Shown piece after piece: positions 50,149-61,856 of a stretch of DNA of 64,000 bases. The first letter of the stretch is position 1. Each line of letters opens with the position of its first letter. Under the pieces are notes generated by a model, which saw only the letters and a list, made by a program, of their open reading frames with translations, searched no databases and was not told where the DNA came from. The translations under genes and the position numbers were made by a program. The DNA is from Nitrosomonas marina (GTDB taxonomy: Bacteria; Pseudomonadota; Gammaproteobacteria; Burkholderiales; Nitrosomonadaceae): positions 1-64,000 of the forward strand of contig NZ_FOCP01000020.1 in NCBI RefSeq assembly GCF_900110145.1, written 5' to 3'.

Positions 50149-52089
50149 TTAGTATAGCCATATAGTTAGAATAGCAAAGATACCAACTATCATGGTGAAA
50201 GCATAATGATAAATGTATCCGGTCTGAAAACGTTTTGCTAAAACAGCAAACCCAGCAACCAATTTGGCCGATCCATTAACTATAAATCCATCAATTAATT
50301 TAATATCCCCAATTTTCCATAGACCGGAGCCTAGTGCACGCGCACCGCCGGCAAACAACCAAGAATACAATTCATCAATGTAATATTTTTTATCCAATAT
50401 CGTATAAACAGGGCCAAATATTGTCTTTATTTTCGCCGGAATATCAGTTCTTATCGTATACAAGTACCATGCAGTCAGTATACCGGCAAGTGATAACCAA
50501 AATGGAGCCGTCACTAGTGCATGCAGCATCATTCCACCTATTCCGGTAAATTCGGCGGCCAATTTTTCTATTGCTGCATGCTCAGGAAGTACGTATATAA
50601 CATTTTCAAAATAATCTCCGAATACGATTGGACCGATAAACCAACCTGCACCGACAGTCGGTATAGCTAAAACCACCAACGGTAACGTCACTACCCAAGG
50701 TGATTCGTGCAGATGCGATTTGGTATGTTCGTCCATCCTCGGTTTACCGTGAAATGTCATAAAAAGTAATCTGAATGTATATAACGCAGTAACAAATACC
50801 GTCGCCAGCACACAGAAATAAGCAAATCCTGCATAAGGAATATCAGCAAATGCAACCGCTTCTATAATTGCGTCTTTTGAAAAGAAGCCGGAAAACCCAG
50901 GTACTCCAGCACTGGCCAATGCTGCAATGAACATCGTCCAGTATGTAATGGGCATGTATTTCTTTAACCCTCCCATTTTTTCCATATTCTGTTCATGATG
51001 CATCGCAATAATCACTGATCCAGCACCTAGGAACAATACAGCTTTGAAAAAAGCATGAGTCATTAAATGAAATATCGCTGCTGAATAAGCTGATGCTCCA
51101 AGAGCGACAGTCATATAACCAAGTTGTGACAATGTGGAGTACGCAACAACCCGTTTGATATCGTTCTGTACGACAGCAACAAATGCCATAAATAGCGTTG
51201 TAATTCCACCCGCAACTAAAACGACCGAGAGCGCCACATCAGAAAGCTCGAACAATGGCGACATACGTGCCACCATAAAAATCCCCGCAGTCACCATTGT
51301 CGCGGCATGTATCAATGCAGAAATAGGTGTAGGACCTTCCATTGAGTCTGGCAGCCAAACATGCAAGGGGAACTGCGCCGATTTACCCATTGCACCTATA
51401 AATAACAGAATGCAAATAACGGTAATAACAAGCCATGAAGAACCAGGAATAAATTCAAAGCTCTCGCCTGCCAAGTCAGGTGCCTGCGCAAATACACCTG
51501 CATAATCCAATGTGCCGAAATGCATCAATACCAGTGCTATCCCCAGCAAAAACCCAAAATCACCAACCCTGTTAACGAGAAAGGCTTTTAAATTTGCATA
51601 CGTGGCTGTTGGACGCGTATACCAGAAGCCGATAAGCAAATATGACACCAACCCAACAGCTTCCCAGCCAAAAAAGAGCTGTAAAAAGTTATTCGACATG
51701 ACCAGCATCATCATCGAAAATGTAAACAAGGAGATGTAGCTAAAGAACCGTTGATACCCTGGATCTCCCTGCATATATCCAATGGTATATATGTGGACCA
51801 TCAGCGAGACTAAGCTGACAACCACCATCATGGTAGCTGATAGCTGGTCGATCAAAAAACCAATTTCGAAGCTTGTATCGCCTGTCACAAGCCAAGTGTA
51901 TACTGTTCCATTAAATACATTGCCGTTTAAAACATCCCGAAAAATAATTAAAGACGCGAGAAAGGAAATAAATACGAACGAAATAGTAATTCGATGACTC
52001 CAAACCGTACCTATATAACGGCCAAATAATCCGGCAACAATTGCACCCACCAAAGGCGCAAGCGGAACCAGTAAATAAAGTGTCTGCAT
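50149..52089 (-). CDS. nuoL: NADH-quinone oxidoreductase subunit L
   Basis: The 646-residue subunit is the distal proton-pumping antiporter-like protein of complex I. It contains FPLHVWLPDSMEGPTPISAL, NDIKRVVAYSTLSQLGYM and a long C-terminal extension matching the lateral helix that runs along the membrane arm. The start in QTLYLLVPLAPLVGAIVAG fits relatives. It is 59 bases downstream of nuoK. Confidence 0.97.
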   Translation of the reverse strand: MQTLYLLVPLAPLVGAIVAGLFGRYIGTVWSHRITISFVFISFLASLIIFRDVLNGNVFNGTVYTWLVTGDTSFEIGFLIDQLSATMMVVVSLVSLMVHIYTIGYMQGDPGYQRFFSYISLFTFSMMMLVMSNNFLQLFFGWEAVGLVSYLLIGFWYTRPTATYANLKAFLVNRVGDFGFLLGIALVLMHFGTLDYAGVFAQAPDLAGESFEFIPGSSWLVITVICILLFIGAMGKSAQFPLHVWLPDSMEGPTPISALIHAATMVTAGIFMVARMSPLFELSDVALSVVLVAGGITTLFMAFVAVVQNDIKRVVAYSTLSQLGYMTVALGASAYSAAIFHLMTHAFFKAVLFLGAGSVIIAMHHEQNMEKMGGLKKYMPITYWTMFIAALASAGVPGFSGFFSKDAIIEAVAFADIPYAGFAYFCVLATVFVTALYTFRLLFMTFHGKPRMDEHTKSHLHESPWVVTLPLVVLAIPTVGAGWFIGPIVFGDYFENVIYVLPEHAAIEKLAAEFTGIGGMMLHALVTAPFWLSLAGILTAWYLYTIRTDIPAKIKTIFGPVYTILDKKYYIDELYSWLFAGGARALGSGLWKIGDIKLIDGFIVNGSAKLVAGFAVLAKRFQTGYIYHYAFTMIVGIFAILTIWLY

Positions 52090-52148
52090 GTCTGTCTATA
52101 TATCTAAATGTCGGTTATTTTTTTATTCGGATCCGTGTCGTAACCAAA

Positions 52149-52454
52149 CTAACCCTTTAAACGATCCAAATCATCTACATTAATTGTTTTTAGATTACGA
52201 AATAATACGACCAGTATCGCCAGCCCAATAGCAGCTTCAGCCGCAGCGACTGTTAGGATGAAAAAGACGAAAACCTGTCCTGATATATCCTGTAAATAGT
52301 GTGAAAAAGCAACGAAATTCATATTCACTGCAAGTAGCATTAACTCAATTGACATCAAAATAATGATGACATTTTTTCTATTGAGAAATATGCCTACTAT
52401 TCCAATCGAAAATAAAATCGCACCCAGTACGAGATAATGAGACAACGAAACCAA
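52149..52454 (-). CDS. nuoK: NADH-quinone oxidoreductase subunit K
   Basis: This 101-residue protein has three membrane helices. The motif [19 protein letters not shown] carries the conserved membrane Glu residue required for proton translocation, and [13 protein letters not shown] carries the second. The length is standard for NuoK. It lies 52 bases after nuoJ. Confidence 0.97.
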   Translation of the reverse strand: MVSLSHYLVLGAILFSIGIVGIFLNRKNVIIILMSIELMLLAVNMNFVAFSHYLQDISGQVFVFFILTVAAAEAAIGLAILVVLFRNLKTINVDDLDRLKG

Positions 52455-52506
52455 GCTGACTTCCTCTTATTTTTTTTTCAAATAAATTTCACTAACAATC
52501 TGTTTT

Positions 52507-53112
52507 TTATTTCTTTCTTTCTGCCTGCATGGAAACAATACGAAGTCGTTCCGCTTTTTTCACGTTTACCTGTTTAGCGATGTCTAATGTTTTCTTATCT
52601 TCACGGTGACGCAAGGTGAGGGCAATTGCGGCGATCATTGCAACTAGTAACAAAACAGCAGCTAGTTCAAAAGCATAAACGTACTCTGTGTACAACAACC
52701 GTCCTAATTCTTTGGTATTACTATAATCTGCAGTTTTTGGCTCCGGTGCAGGCATCTCTTCAAGACTAAAATGCTGTCCAAACATAATCATAGCAATCTC
52801 GACAACCATCACCAGCGCCACAAGGCCACCAAGAGGAAACCACTTCCAGAATCCTTCCTTCAGTTTTTCCAAGTTTATATCAAGCATCATCACAACAAAC
52901 AAAAACAGCACCATCACAGCACCAACATATACAAGCACAAGTGTAATAGCTAAAAATTCTGCTTCTAACAGCAGCCAGATACCAGCGCAGGTGACAAATG
53001 CCAGAACCAGTAGCAGCGCCGAATACACCGGATTACGAACGGTAATCACCCCCAAAGCTGACGCAATTAATACGGTTGAAAAAAAATAAAATATAAAATC
53101 CTGGAAATTCAT
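52507..53112 (-). CDS. nuoJ: NADH-quinone oxidoreductase subunit J
   Basis: The 201-residue membrane subunit of complex I has the conserved VLVYVGAVMVLFLFVVMM helix plus four others. After the last helix a basic tail of about 30 residues (LRHREDKKTLDI onwards) is longer than in some relatives but seen in betaproteobacteria. It is 19 bases after nuoI. Confidence 0.96.
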   Translation of the reverse strand: MNFQDFIFYFFSTVLIASALGVITVRNPVYSALLLVLAFVTCAGIWLLLEAEFLAITLVLVYVGAVMVLFLFVVMMLDINLEKLKEGFWKWFPLGGLVALVMVVEIAMIMFGQHFSLEEMPAPEPKTADYSNTKELGRLLYTEYVYAFELAAVLLLVAMIAAIALTLRHREDKKTLDIAKQVNVKKAERLRIVSMQAERKK

Positions 53113-53131
53113 CAGTTTCTATCCGTTCATT

Positions 53132-53620
53132 TCAGCGATAAGGCGCATCTGATTCTCGATCTTTGGCAATCTGTTCTTCATAGCGGTCACCTATTGCCAG
53201 CAACATTTCTTTCGTATAAATCAAGTCGCCCCGTTTCTCGCCATGATATTCAAGAATTCTCGTTTCAACAATTGAATCAACAGGACAGGACTCCTCACAG
53301 AATCCACAAAAAATGCACTTAGCAAGATCAATATCATATCTTGTTGTTCTTCTTGTGCCATCTTCCCGTTGTTCCGAGTCTATTGTAATTGCCATAGCTG
53401 GGCAGACTGCTTCGCACAATTTACAGGCTATACAACGTTCTTCGCCGTTTGGATAGCGTCTCAGGGCATGTAGTCCCCGAAAACGCGGTGACTGGGGCGT
53501 CTTTTCTTCCGGGTAATGTACTGTTATTTTGGGTTTAAAAAGATAACGCCCTGTAACCAGCATGCCTTTCCACAGTTCCAATAGCAGAAAAGTACTAAAA
53601 AATTTTTTGATTCGATTCAT
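53132..53620 (-). CDS. nuoI: NADH-quinone oxidoreductase subunit I
   Basis: The 162-residue ferredoxin-like subunit binds two 4Fe-4S clusters (N6a and N6b) on the path to quinone. Both motifs are complete: [16 protein letters not shown] and [16 protein letters not shown]. The N-terminal amphipathic helices are typical. It is 15 bases after nuoH. Confidence 0.97.
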   Translation of the reverse strand: MNRIKKFFSTFLLLELWKGMLVTGRYLFKPKITVHYPEEKTPQSPRFRGLHALRRYPNGEERCIACKLCEAVCPAMAITIDSEQREDGTRRTTRYDIDLAKCIFCGFCEESCPVDSIVETRILEYHGEKRGDLIYTKEMLLAIGDRYEEQIAKDRESDAPYR

Positions 53621-53635
53621 AATTTGCTCTCTTTT

Positions 53636-54733
53636 CTAGAACCAAAGATTGAGCGGAAAATCACCCCGCACAGTTTCAGGCAACTGCATGATACCACCCA
53701 GAACAACAATCCAAATAATTGTTATTGGAATAAATACTTTCCAGCCCAATCTCATAATTTGATCATAGCGATAACGAGGAAATGTAGCGCGAAACCAAAG
53801 AAAAAAGAATAATAAAAACGCTATTTTCAACAGTAACCAGATAAATCCCGGAATCATATTCAATGGTGCAATATCCAATGGCGGTAACCATCCACCCAGA
53901 AACAAGATTGCGGTCAAGGTTGCGACCAATATCATATTCGCGTATTCAGCTAGAAAGAACACTGTGAAAGCCATACCCGAATAATCTACGTGAAAGCCGG
54001 CTACAATTTCTGACTCACCTTCTGCCACATCAAATGGGGCACGATTGGTTTCAGCTACACCTGAAATAAAATAAACCAAGAACATTGGAAATAGCGGAAT
54101 CAGATACCAGCTCAACAAACTATCACCTTGCTGTCCATTAACGATATCTCCCAGATTCAGACTTTGAGACATCATGAGAACGCACACTAGCGCAAATCCC
54201 ATCGCAAGTTCATAGGATACTACCTGTGCTGCAGAACGCATCGCACCCAAGAAGGCATATTTTGAATTTGATGCCCACCCAGCTATGATCACACCATAAA
54301 CCCCCATCGATGTCATTGCTAAGATATACAACAATCCCGCATTAATATCAGCCAGCACAAGTTCTGCAGAGAAAGGCACAACCGCCCAAGCAGCTAGGGC
54401 TGGCATAATCGTCAGTATTGGTGCAAGAATAAAAAGAAACTTGTTTGCTCCGGTCGGAATAACAATTTCTTTCATTAAGGCTTTCACCGCATCGGCTATT
54501 GGCTGCCCCCAACCCCGCAACCATGGTATGCCAAAAAATGTAACTCGATTAGGCCCGACACGGATCTGCATATACGCGATGATCTTACGTTCTGCAAATG
54601 TAAGATACGCAACTCCCAGCAACAATGGCACAATAATTGCGGATATAAATGTTACATTGGATGCAAGCGTATATAGCATCCCCCCCCATTCAAAGCCAAA
54701 AAGCTGTTCGAATATCTGACGTATAGATTCCAT
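53636..54733 (-). CDS. nuoH: NADH-quinone oxidoreductase subunit H
   Basis: The 365-residue membrane subunit forms the quinone-binding chamber with NuoB and NuoD. Diagnostic segments are [38 protein letters not shown] and [20 protein letters not shown]. About eight membrane helices are seen. It has the normal position between nuoG and nuoI. Confidence 0.97.
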   Translation of the reverse strand: MESIRQIFEQLFGFEWGGMLYTLASNVTFISAIIVPLLLGVAYLTFAERKIIAYMQIRVGPNRVTFFGIPWLRGWGQPIADAVKALMKEIVIPTGANKFLFILAPILTIMPALAAWAVVPFSAELVLADINAGLLYILAMTSMGVYGVIIAGWASNSKYAFLGAMRSAAQVVSYELAMGFALVCVLMMSQSLNLGDIVNGQQGDSLLSWYLIPLFPMFLVYFISGVAETNRAPFDVAEGESEIVAGFHVDYSGMAFTVFFLAEYANMILVATLTAILFLGGWLPPLDIAPLNMIPGFIWLLLKIAFLLFFFLWFRATFPRYRYDQIMRLGWKVFIPITIIWIVVLGGIMQLPETVRGDFPLNLWF

Positions 54734-54757
54734 TAATAAATCCTAATCCTCAATGCA

Positions 54758-57163
54758 TTAAATTTTTTCTATTGTTACCGCTCCAAACAGTGCGCCTAAT
54801 GCATATGTTTTTGGATGAGCGCCAGGTAAGCGTACACAATTGGCTGGCAATCTATCATCACATGCTGCTTCCAATTTTATTGCCTCCTCTCCTTGTATTA
54901 TTCGAATTTCGTCACCAGATTTAACATCAAGTGTTCTCATTAAAGAAGAAGCTAGCCAAGCTTTGATAGAATTCGCATCGTGTGTCTCCTGTAGAGAATC
55001 TGCCCGACGCACTATCGGGTCAGCTTGGTATATAGGTATTTCTCCAATACGCTGAATAATACCTTCTTGATGAACACCAAAGTCTAAAACTGAACCTCTA
55101 ATACTGTTGCTCAAGTATTTATCCAAGTCGACGTCTGTTAAAAAAATATCATCGCGCACCTGCTCAACCGTTTCATATTCAAAACCATTCAAACTCAATA
55201 AATTTGCCAATACTCGCAATACTTTCCAAGCAGGCCTCGCTTCACCGAGAGGAGAAACAACGCCATTAAAACTTTGGGCGAGCCCTTCTGTATTGACAAA
55301 TGTTCCGGAAGTTTCAGTAAATGGTGTGATAGGTAGCATTACATCAGCATATTCATGTACGTTCCCTTTGTAGATGCTCAGAGACACCACGAAATCTGAT
55401 GCTTTCATTGTGTTCATTGCTTGCTGAGCATTATACGTATCGAATTCAGGTTCCACGTTCATGAGGATAAAACCGCGGCATTTATTTTCAACAGTCCCGC
55501 CAAGCATTTGCGCAGCATTCAGCCCAGCAGGTGCTCCTGTATATAATCCAACCGCTGCTGACAGGCCAGTTAAATCAGGTATGGCTCCAGCCATGTATGC
55601 ACCTACACTATTAGCTGCTTCACCCAATACTCCAAATGCCGCCCCGGATACCTCAGCAATTGCATTTGATAAAATATGAATCTTTGTATAATCCGGATGA
55701 TGCTGCACCAAATTCCCTAGATACACCGCAGCTGGTGTATTTTCTATCAAACTCAGGGCAATGGCTTTAGTTTGCGATGTTTCTTCATCTTGAATAGAGG
55801 ACAGTATTTCTTTAAGTTCGTGCGGATATTCAATGCCTTTCGCCGCTGACACCTCCTTTAGCACGCCAGCCAGTGTTCTCGCAATCATATCCGGAGCAGC
55901 AATGACTTTATTGCTAACTTTAGTCAACAAATCGTCATCTACCGGGTTGATAACATTAAGCGCCATGCCTTTCTTTACCGCCTGTCTGATTCTTTGTGCA
56001 ATCAGCGGGTGGTCTTTTCTTAATGTACTACCAACTATCAGAATTGATTTCTGCTCAGATATTTCCGCAATACTCGTACCTAGCCATGGAATACCATGCA
56101 ATTGCTTATCAGCACTGAAATCTGATTGACGTAATCGGTGATCAATATTGCCACTTCCATATTCGCGCATCAATTTTTGAAGCAGATATAACTCCTCTGT
56201 TGTACTATGTGCAGAGCCGAGTGCACCCAGTCCTTGAGCACCATATTTTTCCTTGATCATCAGTATATTGTTCGCTGCAAATTCCAGCGCTTCCTGCCAA
56301 CCGCATTGCTTCCAAACTCCATTCTGTTTGATCATCGGCCGCGTCAATCTATCTTCCGAATTTAAGCCTTCATAGGCAAAGCGGTCCTTGTCTGAAAGCC
56401 AGCATTCATTAATCGCTTCGTTATCTCGAGGAAGTACTCGCATAACGCGATTCTGTTTTACTTGAACAACCAAATTCGATCCCAGACCACAGTGCGGGCT
56501 TATCGATTTCCTACGTGACAACTCCCATGTACGAGCCGTATAACGAAAAGGTTTACTGACTAAAGCGCCCACAGGGCATAAATCTATTACATTCCCTGAT
56601 AATTCTGAATCAACTGTTTTACCAACAAAAGACAGAATTTCTGAGTGTTCACCGCGACCAGCCATTCCAAGTTCCATAATACCTGCGATTTCTTGGCCGA
56701 AACGCACGCACCGAGTACAATGAATGCATCGAGTCATATCAGTAGAAATCAGTGGCCCCAGGTTTTTATTGGTAACCACCCGTTTTGCTTCCTGATAGCG
56801 CGATCCACTTGAACCATAGCCAACCGCAAGGTCTTGCAGTTGACACTCACCGCCTTGGTCACAAATCGGACAGTCCAGAGGATGGTTAATCAACAAAAAC
56901 TCCATAACACCCTTTTGTGCCGTCACGGCCTGCTTAGAATGGGTATACACTTTCATACCATCCATAACTGGCGTAGCACAGGCTGGCAATGGCTTAGGCG
57001 CTTTTTCTACCTGAACCAGACACATCCGACAATTTGCCGCTATCGATAACTTTTTGTGATAACAAAAATGTGGAATATAAATTCCGATTTCTTTGGCACC
57101 ATCCATAATGGTGCTGCCTTTAGGTACGGAAACAGTTTTACCGTCGATTTCAATATTGACCAT
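54758..57163 (-). CDS. nuoG: NADH-quinone oxidoreductase subunit G
   Basis: The 801-residue subunit carries electrons through the peripheral arm. The N-terminal 2Fe-2S motif (CYHKKLSIAANCRMC), a His-ligated 4Fe-4S site (HPLDCPICDQGGECQLQD) and a second 4Fe-4S site (CIHCTRCVRF) are complete. The rest is a molybdopterin-oxidoreductase-like domain without expected cofactor activity. The Cys set for the extra N7 cluster, present in E. coli and Thermus, is absent here (only one Cys near SPHCGLGSNL). It is 82 bases after nuoF. Confidence 0.97.
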   Translation of the reverse strand: MVNIEIDGKTVSVPKGSTIMDGAKEIGIYIPHFCYHKKLSIAANCRMCLVQVEKAPKPLPACATPVMDGMKVYTHSKQAVTAQKGVMEFLLINHPLDCPICDQGGECQLQDLAVGYGSSGSRYQEAKRVVTNKNLGPLISTDMTRCIHCTRCVRFGQEIAGIMELGMAGRGEHSEILSFVGKTVDSELSGNVIDLCPVGALVSKPFRYTARTWELSRRKSISPHCGLGSNLVVQVKQNRVMRVLPRDNEAINECWLSDKDRFAYEGLNSEDRLTRPMIKQNGVWKQCGWQEALEFAANNILMIKEKYGAQGLGALGSAHSTTEELYLLQKLMREYGSGNIDHRLRQSDFSADKQLHGIPWLGTSIAEISEQKSILIVGSTLRKDHPLIAQRIRQAVKKGMALNVINPVDDDLLTKVSNKVIAAPDMIARTLAGVLKEVSAAKGIEYPHELKEILSSIQDEETSQTKAIALSLIENTPAAVYLGNLVQHHPDYTKIHILSNAIAEVSGAAFGVLGEAANSVGAYMAGAIPDLTGLSAAVGLYTGAPAGLNAAQMLGGTVENKCRGFILMNVEPEFDTYNAQQAMNTMKASDFVVSLSIYKGNVHEYADVMLPITPFTETSGTFVNTEGLAQSFNGVVSPLGEARPAWKVLRVLANLLSLNGFEYETVEQVRDDIFLTDVDLDKYLSNSIRGSVLDFGVHQEGIIQRIGEIPIYQADPIVRRADSLQETHDANSIKAWLASSLMRTLDVKSGDEIRIIQGEEAIKLEAACDDRLPANCVRLPGAHPKTYALGALFGAVTIEKI

Positions 57164-57245
57164 CGGCTACAATTCTTTTTTAAAAATTTCGTGTTAAATA
57201 AAGCGAAGCATATTCATTTGGGATGCCAATCAAACACTCACTTAC

Positions 57246-58523
57246 TCACACCATGCACTTCTTATGTTCAATATGATATACAAACTCATCTCTGAAATGC
57301 TGAATCATGGCTCGAACTGGCATTGCTGCAGCATCACCTAGCGCACAAATTGTCCTACCCTGAATGTTGTCAGCTATATCGTCAAGCAGCTCAATATCTT
57401 CTTGACGGCCCTTTCCATGTTCAATACGATTTATGATGCGATAAAGCCATCCTGTGCCTTCACGACAGGGAGTGCACTGACCACAGGATTCCTCAAAATA
57501 GAAATACGATAAACGTTCAAGAGCTCTCACCATACAGGTCGTTTCATCCATAATTATGACAGCGCCAGATCCCAGCATTGAACCCGCTTTAGCAATGGAA
57601 TCATAATCCATATCTGTTTCCATCATAATCTCACCCGGTAGAACCGGCATCGACGATCCTCCGGGTATGCATCCCTTCAGCTTGCGACCATCGCGCATCC
57701 CTCCGGCCAAATCCAGTAACTCTGCAAATGGTGTGCCCAACGGAATTTCGTAATTTCCGGGTTTGTTCACATGCCCGGATACTGAAAATATCTTTGTACC
57801 ACCATTATTTGGTTTGCCCAGTTTCAAATATTGTTCACCGCCGTTACGAATGATCCAGGGAACAGACGCAAAAGTTTCGGTGTTGTTTATCGTAGTCGGC
57901 TTCCCATACAAGCCAAAATTTGCCGGGAACGGTGGCTTAAAGCGGGGTTGTCCCTTTTTGCCTTCTATAGACTCGAGCAGCGCTGTTTCCTCTCCGCAAA
58001 TATAAGCGCCGTACCCGTGATGATTGTACAGTTGGAAGTTAAAAGAAGAGCCTAAGATATTCTCACCGAGATATCCTGCCGCCCTTGCTTCATCGACAGC
58101 TTCCTCCATACGCTCGTAAGTTTCCCAAATCTCTCCGTGTATGTAATTATAGCCGGCTTTTGCGCCCATTGCATACGCTGCGATAATCATTCCTTCAATC
58201 AGAATATGTGGGTTATAACGCAAAATATCTCGATCTTTAAATGTACCAGGCTCACCTTCGTCTGAATTACATACGATGTATTTATCTCCCTGATATTCCT
58301 TGGGCATAAAACTCCATTTCAGGCCTGTCGGAAATCCGGCACCACCGCGTCCACGTAAAGCAGATACCTTGACTTCTTCTATTATTGCTTCAGGAGTTAG
58401 ATTTTGTGACAAAATTTTTCTAAGTGCCGCATATCCATCTCTTTTCTCATAACTTTTCAAGCGCCAGTTCTCAGAATCTGATGGATCAACACCGTTAAGC
58501 AGTGTTAGCGGATACGTTTTCAT
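57246..58523 (-). CDS. nuoF: NADH-quinone oxidoreductase subunit F
   Basis: The 425-residue subunit binds NADH, FMN and one 4Fe-4S cluster. The NADH loop [15 protein letters not shown], the FMN region [17 protein letters not shown] and the cluster motif [12 protein letters not shown] are all present. The start overlaps the nuoE stop (ATGA), so both subunits of the NADH-oxidising module are coupled. Confidence 0.98.
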   Translation of the reverse strand: MKTYPLTLLNGVDPSDSENWRLKSYEKRDGYAALRKILSQNLTPEAIIEEVKVSALRGRGGAGFPTGLKWSFMPKEYQGDKYIVCNSDEGEPGTFKDRDILRYNPHILIEGMIIAAYAMGAKAGYNYIHGEIWETYERMEEAVDEARAAGYLGENILGSSFNFQLYNHHGYGAYICGEETALLESIEGKKGQPRFKPPFPANFGLYGKPTTINNTETFASVPWIIRNGGEQYLKLGKPNNGGTKIFSVSGHVNKPGNYEIPLGTPFAELLDLAGGMRDGRKLKGCIPGGSSMPVLPGEIMMETDMDYDSIAKAGSMLGSGAVIIMDETTCMVRALERLSYFYFEESCGQCTPCREGTGWLYRIINRIEHGKGRQEDIELLDDIADNIQGRTICALGDAAAMPVRAMIQHFRDEFVYHIEHKKCMV

Positions 58524-58996
58524 TTGCGCATTTCCTCCAACATCTCATCTATTTTTTCGTTAGACATGAAACTGCACATACGCTTATTATTTACCAGCAT
58601 AACAGGCGCATCTCCACACGCACCCATACACTCACCTTCTTTCAATGTAAATTTTCCGTCGGACGTCGTTTCATTAAATCCAATACCCAATTTCTGTTTT
58701 AGATATTCTGCCGCATTATTTCCACCTGACAACGCACAAGGCAAATTTGTGCAAACGGTTATCTTGTACTGACCCAGGGGCTCGAGATTATACATGTTGT
58801 AAAATGTAGCCACCTCATACACAGCAATTGCTGGCATATCCAAATAATCCGCGATGAAATTCATTGTCTCGTTAGCCAGCCATCCTTTTTCGTCTTGCGC
58901 AATTGCTAAGGCGGACATAACTGCAGATTGCTTTTGATCGGCTGGATACTTCGCTATCTCATGGTCAATTTTTTTCAGGGATTCAGCACTTAACAT
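58520..58996 (-). CDS. nuoE: NADH-quinone oxidoreductase subunit E
   Basis: The 158-residue thioredoxin-like subunit binds the N1a 2Fe-2S cluster. The four Cys ligands are seen in [13 protein letters not shown] and in CMGACGDAP. It starts five bases after nuoD and overlaps nuoF. Confidence 0.97.
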   Translation of the reverse strand: MLSAESLKKIDHEIAKYPADQKQSAVMSALAIAQDEKGWLANETMNFIADYLDMPAIAVYEVATFYNMYNLEPLGQYKITVCTNLPCALSGGNNAAEYLKQKLGIGFNETTSDGKFTLKEGECMGACGDAPVMLVNNKRMCSFMSNEKIDEMLEEMRK

Positions 58997-59001
58997 TTTT
59001 A

Positions 59002-60255
59002 TTATCTATCTATTTCACCAAATACAATATCTTGTGTCCCAATGATTGCAACCACATCTGCAATCATATGACCACGAGACATCTCATCGAGCGCAGCCAA
59101 ATGTGCAAAACCAGGCGCCCTAATTTTCAATCGATAGGGCTTGTTAGCACCGTTGGAAACTAAATAAATTCCGAATTCACCTTTAGGATGTTCGATACCT
59201 ACATAAGCTTCTCCCGGAGGCACGTGAAATCCCTCCGAAAAAAGTTTGAAATGATGAATCATTTCCTCCATATTCTGCTTCATGTTGATACGCGATGGCG
59301 GAGCAACTTTATGATTATCGGTTATCACCGGACCCGGATTCTTCCGCAGCCAGTCAACACATTGTTTAATTATTCGGTTGGACTGACGAAATTCTTCCAT
59401 ACGCACTAAATAGCGATCATAACAGTCACCATTGGCGCCTACAGGAATATCGAATTCCATCTGATCATAAACCTCATAAGGTTGTTTTTTTCTCAAATCC
59501 CATTCCACACCAGACCCACGCAACATCGGCCCTGTAAAGCCAAGTGCTTTTGCGCGTTCAGGCGAGACCACGCCAACATCCACAAGTCGCTGCTTCCAAA
59601 TACGATTATCTGTCAGCAACGTTTCATATTCATCCACATAGGTTGGAAAGCGCTCGGTAAAATCTTCTATGAAATCAAGCAAGGATCCTTCTCTGTTTTG
59701 ATTTCTTATTCGTGTCTGCTTATCGCTGTGAATGGCCGAAGACTGGTATCTAGGCATTGTATCGGGAAGGTCTCTATATACGCCGCCTGGCCGATAATAG
59801 GCAGCATGCAATCTCGCACCGGAAACTGCTTCATAGCAATCCATCAGATCTTCTCGTTCCCGGAATGCATAAAGAAACATGGTCATCGCTCCAACATCAA
59901 GTGCATGCGCACCAATCCACAGCAAATGATTCAATATTCGAGTTATTTCATCAAACATCACCCGTATATACTGCGCACGTACCGGCACATCTATCTGCAG
60001 CAATTTTTCGATAGCCATCACATAGGCATGCTCATTGACCATCATTGACACATAGTCCAATCGATCCATATATGGAACTGACTGCAAATATGTTTTATTC
60101 TCCGCGAGCTTCTCGGTGGCACGATGCAATAGGCCGATATGCGGGTCTGCACGCCGAACTACTTCTCCATCTAGCTCCAGGACCAAACGCAACACGCCAT
60201 GCGCTGCCGGGTGTTGCGGTCCAAAATTCATGGTGTAATTTCTTATTTCCGCCAT
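59002..60255 (-). CDS. nuoD: NADH-quinone oxidoreductase subunit D
   Basis: The 417-residue 49-kDa-type subunit forms the quinone site with Nuo[21 protein letters not shown] at the N-terminus, [20 protein letters not shown] and the C-terminal [13 protein letters not shown] are diagnostic. It is separate from NuoC, unlike the NuoCD fusion of E. coli. It starts 43 bases after nuoC. Confidence 0.98.
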   Translation of the reverse strand: MAEIRNYTMNFGPQHPAAHGVLRLVLELDGEVVRRADPHIGLLHRATEKLAENKTYLQSVPYMDRLDYVSMMVNEHAYVMAIEKLLQIDVPVRAQYIRVMFDEITRILNHLLWIGAHALDVGAMTMFLYAFREREDLMDCYEAVSGARLHAAYYRPGGVYRDLPDTMPRYQSSAIHSDKQTRIRNQNREGSLLDFIEDFTERFPTYVDEYETLLTDNRIWKQRLVDVGVVSPERAKALGFTGPMLRGSGVEWDLRKKQPYEVYDQMEFDIPVGANGDCYDRYLVRMEEFRQSNRIIKQCVDWLRKNPGPVITDNHKVAPPSRINMKQNMEEMIHHFKLFSEGFHVPPGEAYVGIEHPKGEFGIYLVSNGANKPYRLKIRAPGFAHLAALDEMSRGHMIADVVAIIGTQDIVFGEIDR

Positions 60256-60298
60256 ACTTTGATTTAAAAATCTGATCGTTAATTAAGCGAGTCCGATA

Positions 60299-60922
60299 CT
60301 AATCCGCATGGCTATCGCCATAATTTTGCTCGCGGATTACAAGTGGTGTTATTTCACGTGGTTCTATGCTGACAGGCTGGTAAACAACACGTTTTTGATC
60401 TTCATCGTAACGCATTTCCACATAGCCTGAAATTGGAAAATCTTTACGAAACGGATTACCGACAAAACCATAATCGGTCAATATTCTTCTAAGATCTGAA
60501 TGCCCCGGAAATACGATTCCGAATAAATCGAATGCCTCTCGTTCAAACCAATTCGCTACCGGCCAAATATCTGTAACCGAATCCACTACCGGAAACTCAC
60601 TATCTTGTGCGAACACCTTCATACGCAAACGCTGATTTAGATCTACGGACAGCAAATGATAGACTACTGCAAAACGTCCGCCATCATATTGCCCTAATGC
60701 ATGTGTATCATCTCCGTAGGTCGAATAATCCACTCCACAGAGATCTATCAGAGTGTCAAAACCTAGGTCTTGGTGGTCACGTAAAATCTCGCTGACCGAA
60801 TGCACATGATTCGCTTGAACCACTATTGTCAGCTCATCAAAAAGTTGATGCAGGCTTACGAAACGACCTGCCAGAATTTTCTCTAGCCCCTCAGCCAGAA
60901 CTTTTATTTTATTAGTATCCAT
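60299..60922 (-). CDS. nuoC: NADH-quinone oxidoreductase subunit C
   Basis: The 30-kDa-type subunit has 207 residues from the ATG at 60922, four bases after the nuoB stop; a TTG at 60940 that overlaps nuoB is less likely. The core signature [20 protein letters not shown] and the following [18 protein letters not shown] are conserved. NuoC supports the peripheral arm near the quinone site. Confidence 0.96.
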   Translation of the reverse strand: MDTNKIKVLAEGLEKILAGRFVSLHQLFDELTIVVQANHVHSVSEILRDHQDLGFDTLIDLCGVDYSTYGDDTHALGQYDGGRFAVVYHLLSVDLNQRLRMKVFAQDSEFPVVDSVTDIWPVANWFEREAFDLFGIVFPGHSDLRRILTDYGFVGNPFRKDFPISGYVEMRYDEDQKRVVYQPVSIEPREITPLVIREQNYGDSHAD

Positions 60923-60926
60923 ATAC

Positions 60927-61406
60927 TTACGACCGAGCAATCGTATTTGTGCGTTTTATCTTATTTTGCAACTGAATGATGCCATACAACAGCGCCTCTG
61001 CAGTAGGTGGACAACCAGGCACATAAATATCAACCGGCACAATGCGATCACAACCACGAACAACTGAGTAAGAGTAATGATAATATCCGCCGCCATTGGC
61101 ACATGATCCCATTGAAATTACCCAACGCGGTTCTGCCATTTGATCATAAACTTTTCTCAATGCAGGAGCCATTTTATTGCATAGAGTGCCAGCCACGATC
61201 ATCACATCCGATTGCCTGGGACTTGGACGAAAAACCACTCCGAAACGATCCAGATCGTAACGGGAAGCTCCGGTCTGCATCATCTCTACTGCGCAGCAAG
61301 CCAGCCCAAATGTCATTGGCCACATGGATCCTGTTCGCCCCCAGTTAATCACAGAATCAAGACTCGTTGTAACAAATCCTTTTTCTAAAGCACCTTCAAT
61401 ACTCAT
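60927..61406 (-). CDS. nuoB: NADH-quinone oxidoreductase subunit B
   Basis: Starting at the ATG at 61406 the protein has 159 residues and begins with [16 protein letters not shown] as in relatives; an earlier in-frame start at 61472 would overlap nuoA and is rejected. The N2 cluster ligands are in [11 protein letters not shown] (tandem Cys), [11 protein letters not shown]-type and GSCANGGG, and [12 protein letters not shown]. NuoB passes electrons to quinone. Confidence 0.97.
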   Translation of the reverse strand: MSIEGALEKGFVTTSLDSVINWGRTGSMWPMTFGLACCAVEMMQTGASRYDLDRFGVVFRPSPRQSDVMIVAGTLCNKMAPALRKVYDQMAEPRWVISMGSCANGGGYYHYSYSVVRGCDRIVPVDIYVPGCPPTAEALLYGIIQLQNKIKRTNTIARS

Positions 61407-61410
61407 ATTA

Positions 61411-61767
61411 TTAATCCCACTCCAGTGCGCCCCGCGCCCATTCGTAGATAAAACCCACCACCAAAATGCCAAGGAATACCATCATCGCAACAAAGCCGAA
61501 TAACCCAATCTCATCAAGCACTATTGCCCATGGAAATAAAAACGCAATTTCCAAGTCAAATAATATAAACAGTATCGCAACGAGATAATAACGCACATCA
61601 AACTTCATGCGCGCATCTTCAAACGCCTCAAAACCACATTCATAGGCTGACAATTTTTCTTTATCAGGCCGATTGGGCGCAAGTAACCATCCACCGATCA
61701 TACATCCGGCACCAACCACAAAACCTACAATTAAAAATAACAAAATTGGGAAATAATTTTCAAGCAT
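61411..61767 (-). CDS. nuoA: NADH-quinone oxidoreductase subunit A
   Basis: The 118-residue membrane protein with three helices carries [20 protein letters not shown], the conserved Cys-containing quinone-site loop, and [13 protein letters not shown]. It is the first gene of the operon; 89 bases separate it from the tRNA-Leu, in which the operon promoter or readthrough must lie. Confidence 0.97.
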   Translation of the reverse strand: MLENYFPILLFLIVGFVVGAGCMIGGWLLAPNRPDKEKLSAYECGFEAFEDARMKFDVRYYLVAILFILFDLEIAFLFPWAIVLDEIGLFGFVAMMVFLGILVVGFIYEWARGALEWD

Positions 61768-61856
61768 TTCTATTTTAGTTTATTCGTAAATCAATAGAGG
61801 CCTTTAAGTTGGCTAGAGAAATACGTCCACAAGCTCTTTTTGGCATTTAATCTATA

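Noticed and set aside
59482-60048. 188-codon plus-strand ORF opposite nuoD
   Set aside because: It is antisense to nuoD, one of the most certain genes in the window, and has no features of its own.
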